From Candidatus Gastranaerophilales bacterium (GTDB taxonomy: Bacteria; Cyanobacteriota; Vampirovibrionia; Gastranaerophilales; Gastranaerophilaceae): a DNA stretch of 64,000 nucleotides. The stretch spans positions 35,251 through 99,250 of the forward strand of contig CALUWC010000008.1 of NCBI GenBank assembly GCA_944324395.1, written 5' to 3'. Under the pieces are notes generated by a model that made no database searches, was not told the origin of the DNA, and saw nothing but the letters and a program-made list of their open reading frames with translations. How positions within the stretch are numbered: position 1 is the stretch's first letter; the number at the start of each line of letters is the position of its first letter. Below, one piece after another: positions 17,896-28,455 of this stretch. The position numbers and the translations under genes were made by a program.

Positions 17896-18076
17896 TAAAA
17901 AACGCAGAAGGAAAGATAAATGGGAAAATTACTTACGCAAGAATAACAATAAGGCGGAAATTGAACCAATAGATTTATTTTTTCCATTGAGTATTACAAG
18001 TCGAGCTGCAGGAACAATGAACGGATTACTCAACGGGAAAGAAACATACAGAAGAATACTAATAATAAAGAGGTAA
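17804..18076 (+). CDS. Displaced C-terminal part of the methyltransferase
   Basis: An open frame that overlaps the end of the methyltransferase in another phase. The part after the AG tract (from about 17849) encodes about 75 aa, Lys/Asn-rich, ending [18 protein letters not shown], which looks like the usual C-terminus of EcoRI-family methyltransferases. Its stop lies 2 bp before the nuclease start, and its last codons contain that gene's ribosome site. I read it as the tail of the same gene, reached only when the AG tract changes length, not as a separate protein; the nominal ATG at 17804 is probably unused. Confidence 0.6.
   Translation: MKMVEISYLLEREREFNRTFVSLFDFDTGNDKKRRRKDKWENYLRKNNNKAEIEPIDLFFPLSITSRAAGTMNGLLNGKETYRRILIIKR
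17833..17848 (+). repeat. (AG)8 dinucleotide tract inside methyltransferase gene
   Basis: Eight uninterrupted AG units in codons for Arg-Glu repeats. With eight units the frame ends 47 bp later; nine or six units would put the 5' part in frame with the long 3' open frame. Tracts of this kind change length by polymerase slippage and switch genes on and off in phase-variable loci. A sequencing or assembly error of two bases is the alternative. Confidence 0.85.
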
Positions 18077-18078
18077 AG

Positions 18079-19239
18079 ATGAAAACAGAACTGCATACTG
18101 ATTGGACTGTAAAAGATATTTGTGAAGGATTTGTTTACAATGAACTTGAAGGCAAAGGATTATTCGGAATGAATGGTAAATTAACTATTCAACCTGAATA
18201 TCAGCGTAATTACATTTATGCCGACGGCAAAAAAGATGTTGCCGTTATCGATTCAATCCTTAAAGGTTATCCAATTGGTTTGATATACTTTAATCGCCTG
18301 GATGACGGTCAATTAGAAATATTAGATGGACAACAGCGTATAACAAGCCTTGGTCGTTTTATCACAAGCAGATTTGCCATTGTAGATAACGGAATACAGC
18401 AATATTTTAGAGGTATAGCAAAAGATAAACAAGATAAAATTCTTAATACTAAACTGTTGATATATGTTTGTGAAGGCAGCGAAACCGAAATAAAAGAATG
18501 GTTTAAAACAATAAACATTGCAGGTATTCCACTAAACAATCAGGAAGTCTTAAATGCAATATATTCAGGTCCGTTTGTAACTTTGGCAAAAGAAGAATTT
18601 AGCAACTCCCAAAATTCAAATATTGCTAAATGGAGTTCATACATAAAAGCCGTAGTAAACAGACAGGAATATCTTGAACGTGCTCTGGATTGGGTAAGTA
18701 AAGGAAATATTGAACACTATATGTCATTACACAGATATGATGACAATATTAATGAATTAAAAACATATTTTAACTCGGTAATCGATTGGGTTGACAGTAT
18801 ATTCCTTAATGTCTATACCGAAATGCAAACAATCGAATGGGGCAGGTTATATGAACAATATCATAAACAACCATACAATCCTGAAGAAGTCAGCAAAAAA
18901 GCAGCTGAATTATATGCAGATGAATATGTAAAAAATAAAAAAGGTATCTTTGAATATATTTTAGGTGGCAGCAACGACAGTAAATTGCTTGAAATTCGTA
19001 TATTTGAAGAACGTGACAAAAAAACTGTTTATGAACGCCAAACAAAAGAAGCTCAAGAAAAAGGGATTTCAAATTGCCCGCTTTGTGCATTAGGTAATGA
19101 TAATAATAAAACACGAATTTGGAAATTAAATGAAATGGATGCAGACCATGTTACAGCCTGGTCAAAAGGCGGAGCCACCGATATTAGTAATTGTCAAATG
19201 CTTTGCAAAACACATAATAGAGCAAAAGGGAACAAATAA
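18079..19239 (+). CDS. DUF262-HNH endonuclease (GmrSD-like), probable restriction enzyme
   Basis: 386 aa with two nuclease-type modules. The N-terminal DUF262 domain carries [10 protein letters not shown] and [13 protein letters not shown] (about residues 77-90), the DGQQR motif of the ParB/Srx-like fold. The C-terminus is an HNH domain: CPLC, then [19 protein letters not shown] and [11 protein letters not shown]. This pairing occurs in GmrSD-type and related restriction proteins that act on modified or unmodified DNA. AAAGAGG lies 5 bp before the ATG, overlapping the end of the displaced methyltransferase frame, so its translation may be coupled to that frame. Target specificity is unknown. 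Confidence 0.8.
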   Translation: MKTELHTDWTVKDICEGFVYNELEGKGLFGMNGKLTIQPEYQRNYIYADGKKDVAVIDSILKGYPIGLIYFNRLDDGQLEILDGQQRITSLGRFITSRFAIVDNGIQQYFRGIAKDKQDKILNTKLLIYVCEGSETEIKEWFKTINIAGIPLNNQEVLNAIYSGPFVTLAKEEFSNSQNSNIAKWSSYIKAVVNRQEYLERALDWVSKGNIEHYMSLHRYDDNINELKTYFNSVIDWVDSIFLNVYTEMQTIEWGRLYEQYHKQPYNPEEVSKKAAELYADEYVKNKKGIFEYILGGSNDSKLLEIRIFEERDKKTVYERQTKEAQEKGISNCPLCALGNDNNKTRIWKLNEMDADHVTAWSKGGATDISNCQMLCKTHNRAKGNK

Positions 19240-19253
19240 ATTTGTTCCCTTTT
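19224..19253 (+). terminator. Terminator of the restriction-modification operon
   Basis: Perfect 13-bp stem (19224-19236 with 19241-19253), 4-nt loop that is part of the nuclease stop codon, and a T run. A strong rho-independent terminator overlapping the gene end. Confidence 0.85.
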
Positions 19254-19281
19254 TGAATTTCATTATAATAGTTTGCTATAT

Positions 19282-19659
19282 TTATTCTTCTGAATCCTCA
19301 TCAGATTCATCTTTTTTAATTTCTTTAACTACAAGCTGTGCCATTTCTTTTGCGATAACTTTCTGGGTATCAGCAGGACAATTTTGCAGCATATTCATAG
19401 CTGTTCTTAAAGTAGTATCTATATCATACCAGCGTCCGCGTCTGTTATCGTCCAAACCTGAACCTACTGCACTGATAATGTCATCTACGGCTTCATATTT
19501 TTCATCTTCAATATTGTGTTCAATAATAATTTTAATCAAATTCAACGCAATACGAATTTGTGTTTGATCATCTGTTTCTTCCAGAGTTTTTACGGCTTCT
19601 GATAATACCGGATCTTTGTCATACCAGCGTCTGTATTTGTTGGAATACTCTTCTTTCAT
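19282..19659 (-). CDS. Small protein with an internal duplication, unknown function
   Basis: 125 aa, acidic. Two copies of one motif are visible: RRWYDKDPVLSEAVKTL near residue 10 and RGRWYDIDTTLRTAMNML near residue 75, each followed by a helix (ALNLIKIIIEH, KEMAQLVVKEI). The tail is Asp/Glu-rich. No known domain is recognised. It follows fixX by 18 bp with a GGAGAAA ribosome site, so it is probably the last gene of the fixC-fixX transcript, and it converges on the nuclease gene. Confidence 0.65.
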   Translation of the reverse strand: MKEEYSNKYRRWYDKDPVLSEAVKTLEETDDQTQIRIALNLIKIIIEHNIEDEKYEAVDDIISAVGSGLDDNRRGRWYDIDTTLRTAMNMLQNCPADTQKVIAKEMAQLVVKEIKKDESDEDSEE

Positions 19660-19678
19660 ACCTGTTTCTCCTTTTAAT

Positions 19679-19960
19679 TTAACCTTGTTTAAATGTAACT
19701 CCTTTAGTACCTTTAGGATACTGCCAATCTATGGCATGTCTTTCACAAGCAATACGGCAAGCACCGCATTCCAAACAGTTTTCATAATTTACAATAATTT
19801 CCTGTTTTTCTTCGTTCCATTCATAAACTTTTGCCGGACAAATATACGTACAATTGCGGCTTTTGCACAATCGGCACTGCTCCCTGTCAGGATTGAGATG
19901 CGATTGCGTATCCGGCGAGTATTTCAATGTATATAATTTTTTATCAATATCTATATTCAT
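19679..19960 (-). CDS. fixX: FixX-like ferredoxin
   Basis: 93 aa from the ATG at 19960, which overlaps the fixC stop by 4 bp (ATGA). A 12-codon upstream extension to 19996 lies inside fixC and is not needed. The sequence has CRLCKSRNCTYICPAKVY and then CLECGACRIAC, the 4Fe-4S-type Cys set of FixX proteins. FixX passes electrons between the FixAB electron-transfer flavoprotein and FixC. No fixA or fixB lies in the window. Confidence 0.88.
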   Translation of the reverse strand: MNIDIDKKLYTLKYSPDTQSHLNPDREQCRLCKSRNCTYICPAKVYEWNEEKQEIIVNYENCLECGACRIACERHAIDWQYPKGTKGVTFKQG

Positions 19961-21255
19961 AACAAAATACTCCATAAAAGCCGTATCACTGCCCATACAT
20001 CTTTAAATAATTCATAAATTTTTCTATCAGTAAAGATACTTTTTATAAATTTCCAGTAGTTATCTTTTTTAGGTGTTCCGTCAGAAGATGTAAACATTTC
20101 AAAAAATGAATTTATCTTTGTAAGATAATAAGATAAAAAAGCTTTCTTTCTTGAATGCATAACATCAAAAAGTTCTCTGTATGTTTTCATATCTTTCAAT
20201 ACGAAAGAATTTTGCAATTTTTTCTCATATTTAGATAGAGTTTTCTTAGAATAATCCTCTTTTTCCAAAGCAATAATTACAGTTTCAGCAGCAAGCTTTC
20301 CGCTTATCATTGCTAGATTAGTGCCTTCCCAGTGAAGATTATTAACAAGCATAGCAGCATCACCAACCACCAGAACCCCGTCATCACATAATTTCGGAAC
20401 TTTTTTATATCCGCCTTCAGGAATCAAATGTGCCGAATATTCCTTCAAGACGGCATCTTTAATTAAAGGTGCAATTGAAGGATGCTGTTTTAATTGTTCC
20501 AATAATTCAAACGGCCTGTAATTATTTTCTGCAAGCTCATTCAATGTAACCCCTAAACCTATCGTTACAGAATCTTTGTTTGTGTACATAAAACCTAATC
20601 CGAGCATTCCAAGCATAGGCCCGCCAAAAATCTCAACAATTGACCCCTCTTCATCATTTACTCTGAATCTTTGATTTATTATATCTTTATCAAGGGTTAA
20701 AACTTCTTTCACACTTAATGCAACATCTTTTGTTTCTATTTCGCTTCTCAGACCTATTTGTTTCGCAAGTAAAGAATTGACTCCGTCTGCAAGAACAACA
20801 ATATCAGCATAAAACTCTTCAAGTTCAGTTCTGACTCCGACAACTTTACCTTTTTCTTTTATTAAATCTCTGACAACAGTTTCTTCAACAAGATAAACAC
20901 CGGCTTTTTTAGCTTCTTCAGCAGCCCAACGGTCAAATTTCCCGCGTATTACAGAATAACTGGAATTATCATCTTTCCGATAAGAAATATTTGTAGAATC
21001 TTTCTCGCCTAAAATAAGATAATTATGTTCAATATTACGACGTTCCAACGGTGCTTCTGTTTCAAAATTCGGGAAAATTTCTTTTGTTGCCTGTGTATAT
21101 ATAGCCCCGCCAAAAACATTCTTGCTGCCTGCAAATAACCCGCGTTCAATAAGTACAACTTCTCTGCCTGCTCTGGCAAGAGTAATCGCACAAGCAACAC
21201 CTGCAGGACCTGCACCAACAACTATAACTTCTGTTTTGTTTTCTTTTTTTAACAT
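19957..21255 (-). CDS. fixC: FixC-type electron-transfer flavoprotein:quinone oxidoreductase
   Basis: 432 aa. The dinucleotide-binding start is VIVVGAGPAGVACAITLARA (FAD), followed by GSKNVFGGAIYTQ and DGVLVVGDAAMLVN, which also contacts FAD. The C-terminal portion is hydrophobic and membrane-associating (VIRLLWSILL). FixC accepts electrons from an ETF and reduces quinone, or takes part in FixABCX electron bifurcation to ferredoxin. The present operon is fixC-fixX-orf125; the ETF partners must be elsewhere if the complex is complete. A divergent 824-aa gene begins 173 bp away. Confidence 0.9.
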   Translation of the reverse strand: MLKKENKTEVIVVGAGPAGVACAITLARAGREVVLIERGLFAGSKNVFGGAIYTQATKEIFPNFETEAPLERRNIEHNYLILGEKDSTNISYRKDDNSSYSVIRGKFDRWAAEEAKKAGVYLVEETVVRDLIKEKGKVVGVRTELEEFYADIVVLADGVNSLLAKQIGLRSEIETKDVALSVKEVLTLDKDIINQRFRVNDEEGSIVEIFGGPMLGMLGLGFMYTNKDSVTIGLGVTLNELAENNYRPFELLEQLKQHPSIAPLIKDAVLKEYSAHLIPEGGYKKVPKLCDDGVLVVGDAAMLVNNLHWEGTNLAMISGKLAAETVIIALEKEDYSKKTLSKYEKKLQNSFVLKDMKTYRELFDVMHSRKKAFLSYYLTKINSFFEMFTSSDGTPKKDNYWKFIKSIFTDRKIYELFKDVWAVIRLLWSILL

Positions 21256-21300
21256 AAAACTTCTCTTACCCCAGATTATACATTAAAATCTATATCTTGT

Positions 21301-21377
21301 AAAATAGTTATAATAACTATTTTGATTATTTTGTTAAATTTAATTGTTAAATTACGTAAAATTTTAGCAAATTTTAC
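21301..21377. promoter_or_regulatory. Divergent intergenic region with two inverted repeats
   Basis: Between fixC and the 824-aa gene are AAAATAGTTA-taa-TAACTATTTT (21301-21323) and GTAAAATTT-tagc-AAATTTTAC (21356-21377), both perfect. A TTGTTAAATT direct repeat lies between them. These are candidate operators for either gene; the protein that binds is unknown. Confidence 0.4.
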
Positions 21378-21428
21378 TTGCGTTTTGTTTTAGTATGAAT
21401 GAAAATACATAAAAATAGGATGTGTGAA

Positions 21429-23903
21429 ATGATAATAAATAGTGTGACAAAATTCCGAATAGATAAACAACGACCAAAACAGGAATACATGTCCCCAAAA
21501 TCAGAGTCCTCACTTTCCAATTCAGAATTCAAGTTATATACAAATTATATTAATAAAGATATTAAGAGACCTTTAAAATCAAATCCTTCAGATTTAAGTT
21601 TTAAAGGTCTTTCTTTAGGGTTATATAAACAACTGGATAAAAGTTACAGTAAAAAAGAGTTTTTAGAATTTACCAGAAGATTTCTTGGAGATATGGGTGA
21701 AGAACTGTTGGATAATATCACAATCGCTCATGGTTCTAAAACCAATAAACTAATTTACATAGACCCTAAAGATCCGGATAAAATTATTATTCATAAAAAA
21801 ACAATTCCTCATCTTGCCTGGGACGGAATTATTTATCCGTTTAAAATACTGCCAGGAGATATATTAAACGGAACAGTCGAATTACTTGGAAAAGTTCCAG
21901 GCTTAAAAGGCTGGTCTGAGAAAATTTTACAAAAATCTTTATTCAAAAATATCAGACAACGCTCAAAAATAGATTCCAAAATTAACTCTCTTACAGGTCT
22001 AATTACCTACAGAGATATGAAGATTGACAGTGCCAAAGAATCATTTGCAAAACAGGCAGGCAAAAAAGTTGATGATTTAACCCAAGAGGAAATAAATAAA
22101 ATTATAGCTGATGTTGATAAAAACATGGATTCAAGCGTTTTCCAAAGTGCGTTAAAAATGTTTGATCCAAAATCAGGCAACTATGATACAAAACATGAAA
22201 GAGCCTTAAACAGATTAGTTTCAGGTCTGCCTCCTGCAATTTTCCTTGCAAATGATGCTTACAACCTTTCAAGAATGATGGATGATGATCCTAAAGCCGC
22301 AAACCGCGAAAGAAAAACAAGATTTAAGCAAGAAGTCTGCAGAATTTTAACAAGCGGTTATTTAACATTGATTACAATGGGTGCTTTCCAAAAATTTATC
22401 AACAAATCAAAAGCCGGTATCGTAATTACAACAGGTATAACAGTACTTGTTACCGAAATGTTCTCCCGTTTATCCAACGGTAAATACATTACAAGATTAA
22501 CTCCAGAACAAGCAAGAGAAATAAACGAGAAAAATCATGCAGCAGAAGCCAATATAACTCCGCTAACATTTAAATCAGAGGAAGAAAAAGAAATTGCCTC
22601 TACCGGAAATGACCAAAAGCAAAAACAAAAAGAACAAAAACCTCTATTATCATTTAATACGGTAATGAAAGCTTCTGCAGTGGTTCTAGCAGCAGGTTAC
22701 GGGATTAAAGGATTTAAAAATATCCCTGCAGTTAAAAAAGCTGCCTTGAAATATTTTGAAAATATGAAAGCAAATAATCCTGAAAAATTTGCAAAACTCG
22801 GTATAAAAGATCTTGATTTAGACGATGCAGTAAAAACTTTTGAAAGCAAAGTTATTTATAAACCATTCACAGATTTGTACAAACGGTTAACAACAGAAAA
22901 ATATATTATTGATGAAAACAAATTTGATGCAGTTGTAAAAACTCTAAAAGAAAATGGTTTTGAACAACTTGCACAAAAATACAATGAAGTCGGAAAATCC
23001 GCATTGAAATCTGAAAACGGAAAAATGATTATAGATCTTAATAATAGAGATAAAAAGATAAAACCGTTTGTAAACTTCATAATTGCACCATTCAAATTTA
23101 TGTGGAATACAATCACTCTCCCATACTGGATGATTGATGAAAAATTGATGAGTGTGTTCAGAAAAGCTAAACCTAAAAAGAAAATGAAAGATATTGAAGC
23201 TTTATCAAACAGTTTTGAAAAAATTTCAAAACAAGCACAGGCTCTTGCTGATAAAAAGATTTCAAAAGAACAATTCAAAGATTATATTCAAGTAAATCTT
23301 TTAAAAGCTTTCAACGTGGATTCATTATCAAATGTTTCAAATGCTGAACTTTCAAATCTTGCAAAAACCGCAGCATCAATCGCAACTATATGGTTCTTGA
23401 TGACAGATAACTATAATATGGTTATGTTGAAATCAAACGGTAATGATAAACAAGGTGCAGATACAAAATTCAAAGAAAGATTTGTACAGGAAGGTTCCAG
23501 ATTATTCTATCAAACATTATTGATTGACCTGTTTAACTCAACCTTCAGAAATCAATATAATGCATCTCTATTAGGAATGAGCTGGGTAACATTAACGGAT
23601 ACTACATTAGGTGAGATTTTAACAAGAAAATCCGTCGGAACTCCGGTTAAAACACATACAAGAGATGAATTGATTGCAGAAGAAACAAAACAAAATAATT
23701 CAACAGGCTTCAAAAAAGATTACTACAAATTTATGCAGCGTTTGACAGGTAAACGTTCAATCAAATCATACGAAGTAGCTCCAAAGAATAAACAGCCGTC
23801 GCAACAAAATTATCCGGCAGCTTCAATTCCAAGTATTACCGCAAACAAAGAAATTATTTTTAAACAAAACAGCACTTTAACTCAAATGATAAAAGAACAA
23901 TAA
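21429..23903 (+). CDS. Large protein of unknown function with membrane-type segments
   Basis: 824 aa from the ATG at 21429, with AGGA 8 bp before it; two earlier Mets are less well placed. The N-terminus (MIINSVTKFRIDKQ) with a nearby DLSFKGLSL resembles many proteins of gut non-photosynthetic Cyanobacteria, which begin with a similar low-complexity leader. Hydrophobic stretches occur at about residues 304-345, 407-437, 547-570 and 637-660; the rest is Lys-rich and helical. No enzyme motif is recognised. It is a single-gene transcript, bounded by the divergent fixC region and the terminator at 23962. Confidence 0.7.
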   Translation: MIINSVTKFRIDKQRPKQEYMSPKSESSLSNSEFKLYTNYINKDIKRPLKSNPSDLSFKGLSLGLYKQLDKSYSKKEFLEFTRRFLGDMGEELLDNITIAHGSKTNKLIYIDPKDPDKIIIHKKTIPHLAWDGIIYPFKILPGDILNGTVELLGKVPGLKGWSEKILQKSLFKNIRQRSKIDSKINSLTGLITYRDMKIDSAKESFAKQAGKKVDDLTQEEINKIIADVDKNMDSSVFQSALKMFDPKSGNYDTKHERALNRLVSGLPPAIFLANDAYNLSRMMDDDPKAANRERKTRFKQEVCRILTSGYLTLITMGAFQKFINKSKAGIVITTGITVLVTEMFSRLSNGKYITRLTPEQAREINEKNHAAEANITPLTFKSEEEKEIASTGNDQKQKQKEQKPLLSFNTVMKASAVVLAAGYGIKGFKNIPAVKKAALKYFENMKANNPEKFAKLGIKDLDLDDAVKTFESKVIYKPFTDLYKRLTTEKYIIDENKFDAVVKTLKENGFEQLAQKYNEVGKSALKSENGKMIIDLNNRDKKIKPFVNFIIAPFKFMWNTITLPYWMIDEKLMSVFRKAKPKKKMKDIEALSNSFEKISKQAQALADKKISKEQFKDYIQVNLLKAFNVDSLSNVSNAELSNLAKTAASIATIWFLMTDNYNMVMLKSNGNDKQGADTKFKERFVQEGSRLFYQTLLIDLFNSTFRNQYNASLLGMSWVTLTDTTLGEILTRKSVGTPVKTHTRDELIAEETKQNNSTGFKKDYYKFMQRLTGKRSIKSYEVAPKNKQPSQQNYPAASIPSITANKEIIFKQNSTLTQMIKEQ

Positions 23904-23961
23904 AACTATATACACTATAATTTAGGAATTTATATGATTCGGTTTATTAAAAAATTTTATC

Positions 23962-23984
23962 AAGGTTAGAATTTATCTAACCTT
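23962..23984 (+). terminator. Terminator after the 824-aa gene
   Basis: 9-bp stem (23962-23970 with 23976-23984), 5-nt loop, followed by TTTTTATTTTT. Confidence 0.8.
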
Positions 23985-24005
23985 TTTATTTTTCAAAAAT
24001 TAAAC

Positions 24006-24034
24006 CAGCCTGCAAATTTAAAATTTGCAGGCTG
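24006..24034 (-). terminator. Terminator after gyrB
   Basis: Arms 24006-24019 and 24021-24034 are perfectly complementary. On the minus strand the hairpin follows the gyrB stop by 22 bp and is followed by a T-rich tract. Confidence 0.75.
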
Positions 24035-24056
24035 TTGATAAAACAATAAACTCAAA

Positions 24057-26696
<2,640 letters not shown>

Positions 26697-28043
26697 CTAA
26701 ATGTCAACACCCTGCATCATATCAACAAGTTGTTTTATGGTACCCTCCATCGTAACACTTTCAGATGTTCTCTGCTGCAAAAATGCATTGATTTTCGGCA
26801 TCATTTCAATAGCTGTATCCAATCTTGGATTTGAACCCGGCTGGTACATACCTACATCAATTAAATCCTTGTTTTCACGATATAAAGAAAGCATAGTTCT
26901 TAATTTTGCAGCAGCTTGTTTATGTTCAGGACTTGCTATTGCACTCATCAAACGTGAAATACTTCCAAGAACATCAATTGCAGGGTAATGATTAGATTCT
27001 GCAACTTTTCTTGACAAAAAAATGTGTCCGTCAACAATACCACGCACAATATCAACAATAGGGTCGGATATATCATCACCTTCCATTAAAACCGTATATA
27101 AAGCCGTAATAGAACCTTTTGGACTATTACCGGCACGCTCTAAAACCTTTTGCAGCCACGAAAATATAGAAGGCGGATACCCTTTCATAGTAGGCGGCTC
27201 ACCTAACGACAATCCCACTTCACGCCCTGCCATTGCACAACGTGTAACAGTATCCGTCATTAAGAAAACTTTTTTACCCTGATCTCTGAAATATTCGCAA
27301 ACTGCAGTTGCTGTCAAAAGAGCTTTTTGACGAATCAGCGGAGGCTGGTCGCCTGTAGAACAAACCAGAACTGATTTCGCCATACCAACTTCACCTAAAG
27401 AATCTTCAATAAATTCTTTAACCTCACGACCACGTTCCCCAATCAATGCAACAACGTTTACATCAGCATCAGAATTTCGTGCAATCATACCTAACAATGT
27501 ACTTTTACCAACCCCTGATCCTGCAAACAACCCCAAACGTTGTCCGCAGCCCATAGTCATACACCCGTCAATTGCCCTGACACCTGTAGAAAATTGCTCC
27601 GTAATAATAGGTCTTTCAAAAGGTCCGGGCGGAGGTCCTTCTATCGGACGCCACAATGCACCTGTTATATCAAGAGGTTTACCGTCAAGCGGATTACCTA
27701 AAGGATCGATCAATCTCCCAAGCAGAAAATCTCCAACAGGAACGGTAATAGGTCGTCCGGTTGATGTCACAAGACTACCCTGACCAATTCCGCTTCCGTC
27801 CAAAAGCAAAGATAATTGAGCTACTTCACCTTTAAAAGCCTGAACCTCGGCAGGTTTTTGTTTTCCGTCATAAGTTTCTATATAACATAAATCTCCAACC
27901 TTTAATCCGGGAAGTTTAACCTCAACTGTCAAGCCTAATAACTTTGATACGGAACCTCTATATGTATATAATTCAGTACCTGAAAGTTTTTCTTTTACCT
28001 TCTGCTTTATTTCGTCCAAACCGCTTTTATCAATATCTAACAT
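26697..28043 (-). CDS. FliI/SctN-type secretion ATPase
   Basis: 448 aa, F1-ATPase-related. Walker A is in LFAGSGVGKSTLLGMI, ALIGERGREVKEF follows, Walker B is KVFLMTDTVTRCA, and MAGREVGLSLGEPP is typical of flagellar and type III secretion ATPases, as is the C-terminal YQPGSNPRLDTAIE. The enzyme unfolds and exports substrates at a flagellar or injectisome base. No other flagellar or type III gene is in the window; it sits 90 bp from gyrB on the same strand, so it appears solitary. FliI and SctN cannot be told apart by sequence here. Confidence 0.9.
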   Translation of the reverse strand: MLDIDKSGLDEIKQKVKEKLSGTELYTYRGSVSKLLGLTVEVKLPGLKVGDLCYIETYDGKQKPAEVQAFKGEVAQLSLLLDGSGIGQGSLVTSTGRPITVPVGDFLLGRLIDPLGNPLDGKPLDITGALWRPIEGPPPGPFERPIITEQFSTGVRAIDGCMTMGCGQRLGLFAGSGVGKSTLLGMIARNSDADVNVVALIGERGREVKEFIEDSLGEVGMAKSVLVCSTGDQPPLIRQKALLTATAVCEYFRDQGKKVFLMTDTVTRCAMAGREVGLSLGEPPTMKGYPPSIFSWLQKVLERAGNSPKGSITALYTVLMEGDDISDPIVDIVRGIVDGHIFLSRKVAESNHYPAIDVLGSISRLMSAIASPEHKQAAAKLRTMLSLYRENKDLIDVGMYQPGSNPRLDTAIEMMPKINAFLQQRTSESVTMEGTIKQLVDMMQGVDI

Positions 28044-28087
28044 AACTATTATTATAACAATATTTCTTAAGATATCAATTTGTTAAA

Positions 28088-28117
28088 TTGACATTAACCA
28101 TTATAATCATGTAATAT
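28088..28117 (+). promoter_or_regulatory. Sigma-70-type promoter for the 77-aa gene
   Basis: Consensus -35 TTGACA (28088-28093), 18-bp spacer, then TAATAT (28112-28117). Transcription would start near 28124 and leave a leader of about 26 nt before the ATG. Confidence 0.65.
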
Positions 28118-28149
28118 AAAAAAGTTATTAGTATTTTAAGAGAGTTACT

Positions 28150-28383
28150 ATGGGAAAAATTTTCGGAATATCTGATTTGCCTGTTTCTACTATTGAATCA
28201 GCATTAGAGGGAATTCAATATAAACCGATCAAAAGAATTGCTACTACAGTTAAAACAGAATACCCGCAGTCTGTAGATACATTTGTTAAAAAAGAAAAAA
28301 AGGAAATATCTAATCCTATTATCAAAATGCGTAACGGTTTTGGAAAATTGATGGCTCATTTCCAAAGACCATTAAAAAAATAA
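28150..28383 (+). CDS. Small basic protein of unknown function
   Basis: 77 aa, basic (net positive, Lys-rich at both ends), no signal peptide or membrane segment. The start is MGKIFGISDLPVSTIESALE. An AGAGAG ribosome site, a near-consensus promoter and a 13-bp-stem terminator bracket it, so it is an independently transcribed single gene and is more credible than a chance open frame. Its basic C-terminus (MRNGFGKLMAHFQRPLKK) could bind nucleic acid or membrane, but nothing more can be said. Confidence 0.65.
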   Translation: MGKIFGISDLPVSTIESALEGIQYKPIKRIATTVKTEYPQSVDTFVKKEKKEISNPIIKMRNGFGKLMAHFQRPLKK

Positions 28384-28402
28384 TTCTAAAATATCAAAAA
28401 TT

Positions 28403-28432
28403 AAAAGAACTCTAAAAAGTTAGAGTTCTTTT
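28403..28432 (+). terminator. Terminator after the 77-aa gene
   Basis: Perfect 13-bp stem (28403-28415 with 28420-28432), 4-nt loop, and T run; also could serve adk on the other strand. Confidence 0.85.
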
Positions 28433-28455
28433 AATTTTAAATTATTATATAATAT

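Noticed and set aside
17804..18076. A separate small gene starting at 17804
   Set aside because: The start lies inside the methyltransferase, lacks a good ribosome site, and the sequence reads as the tail of that gene; it is kept only as a displaced part.
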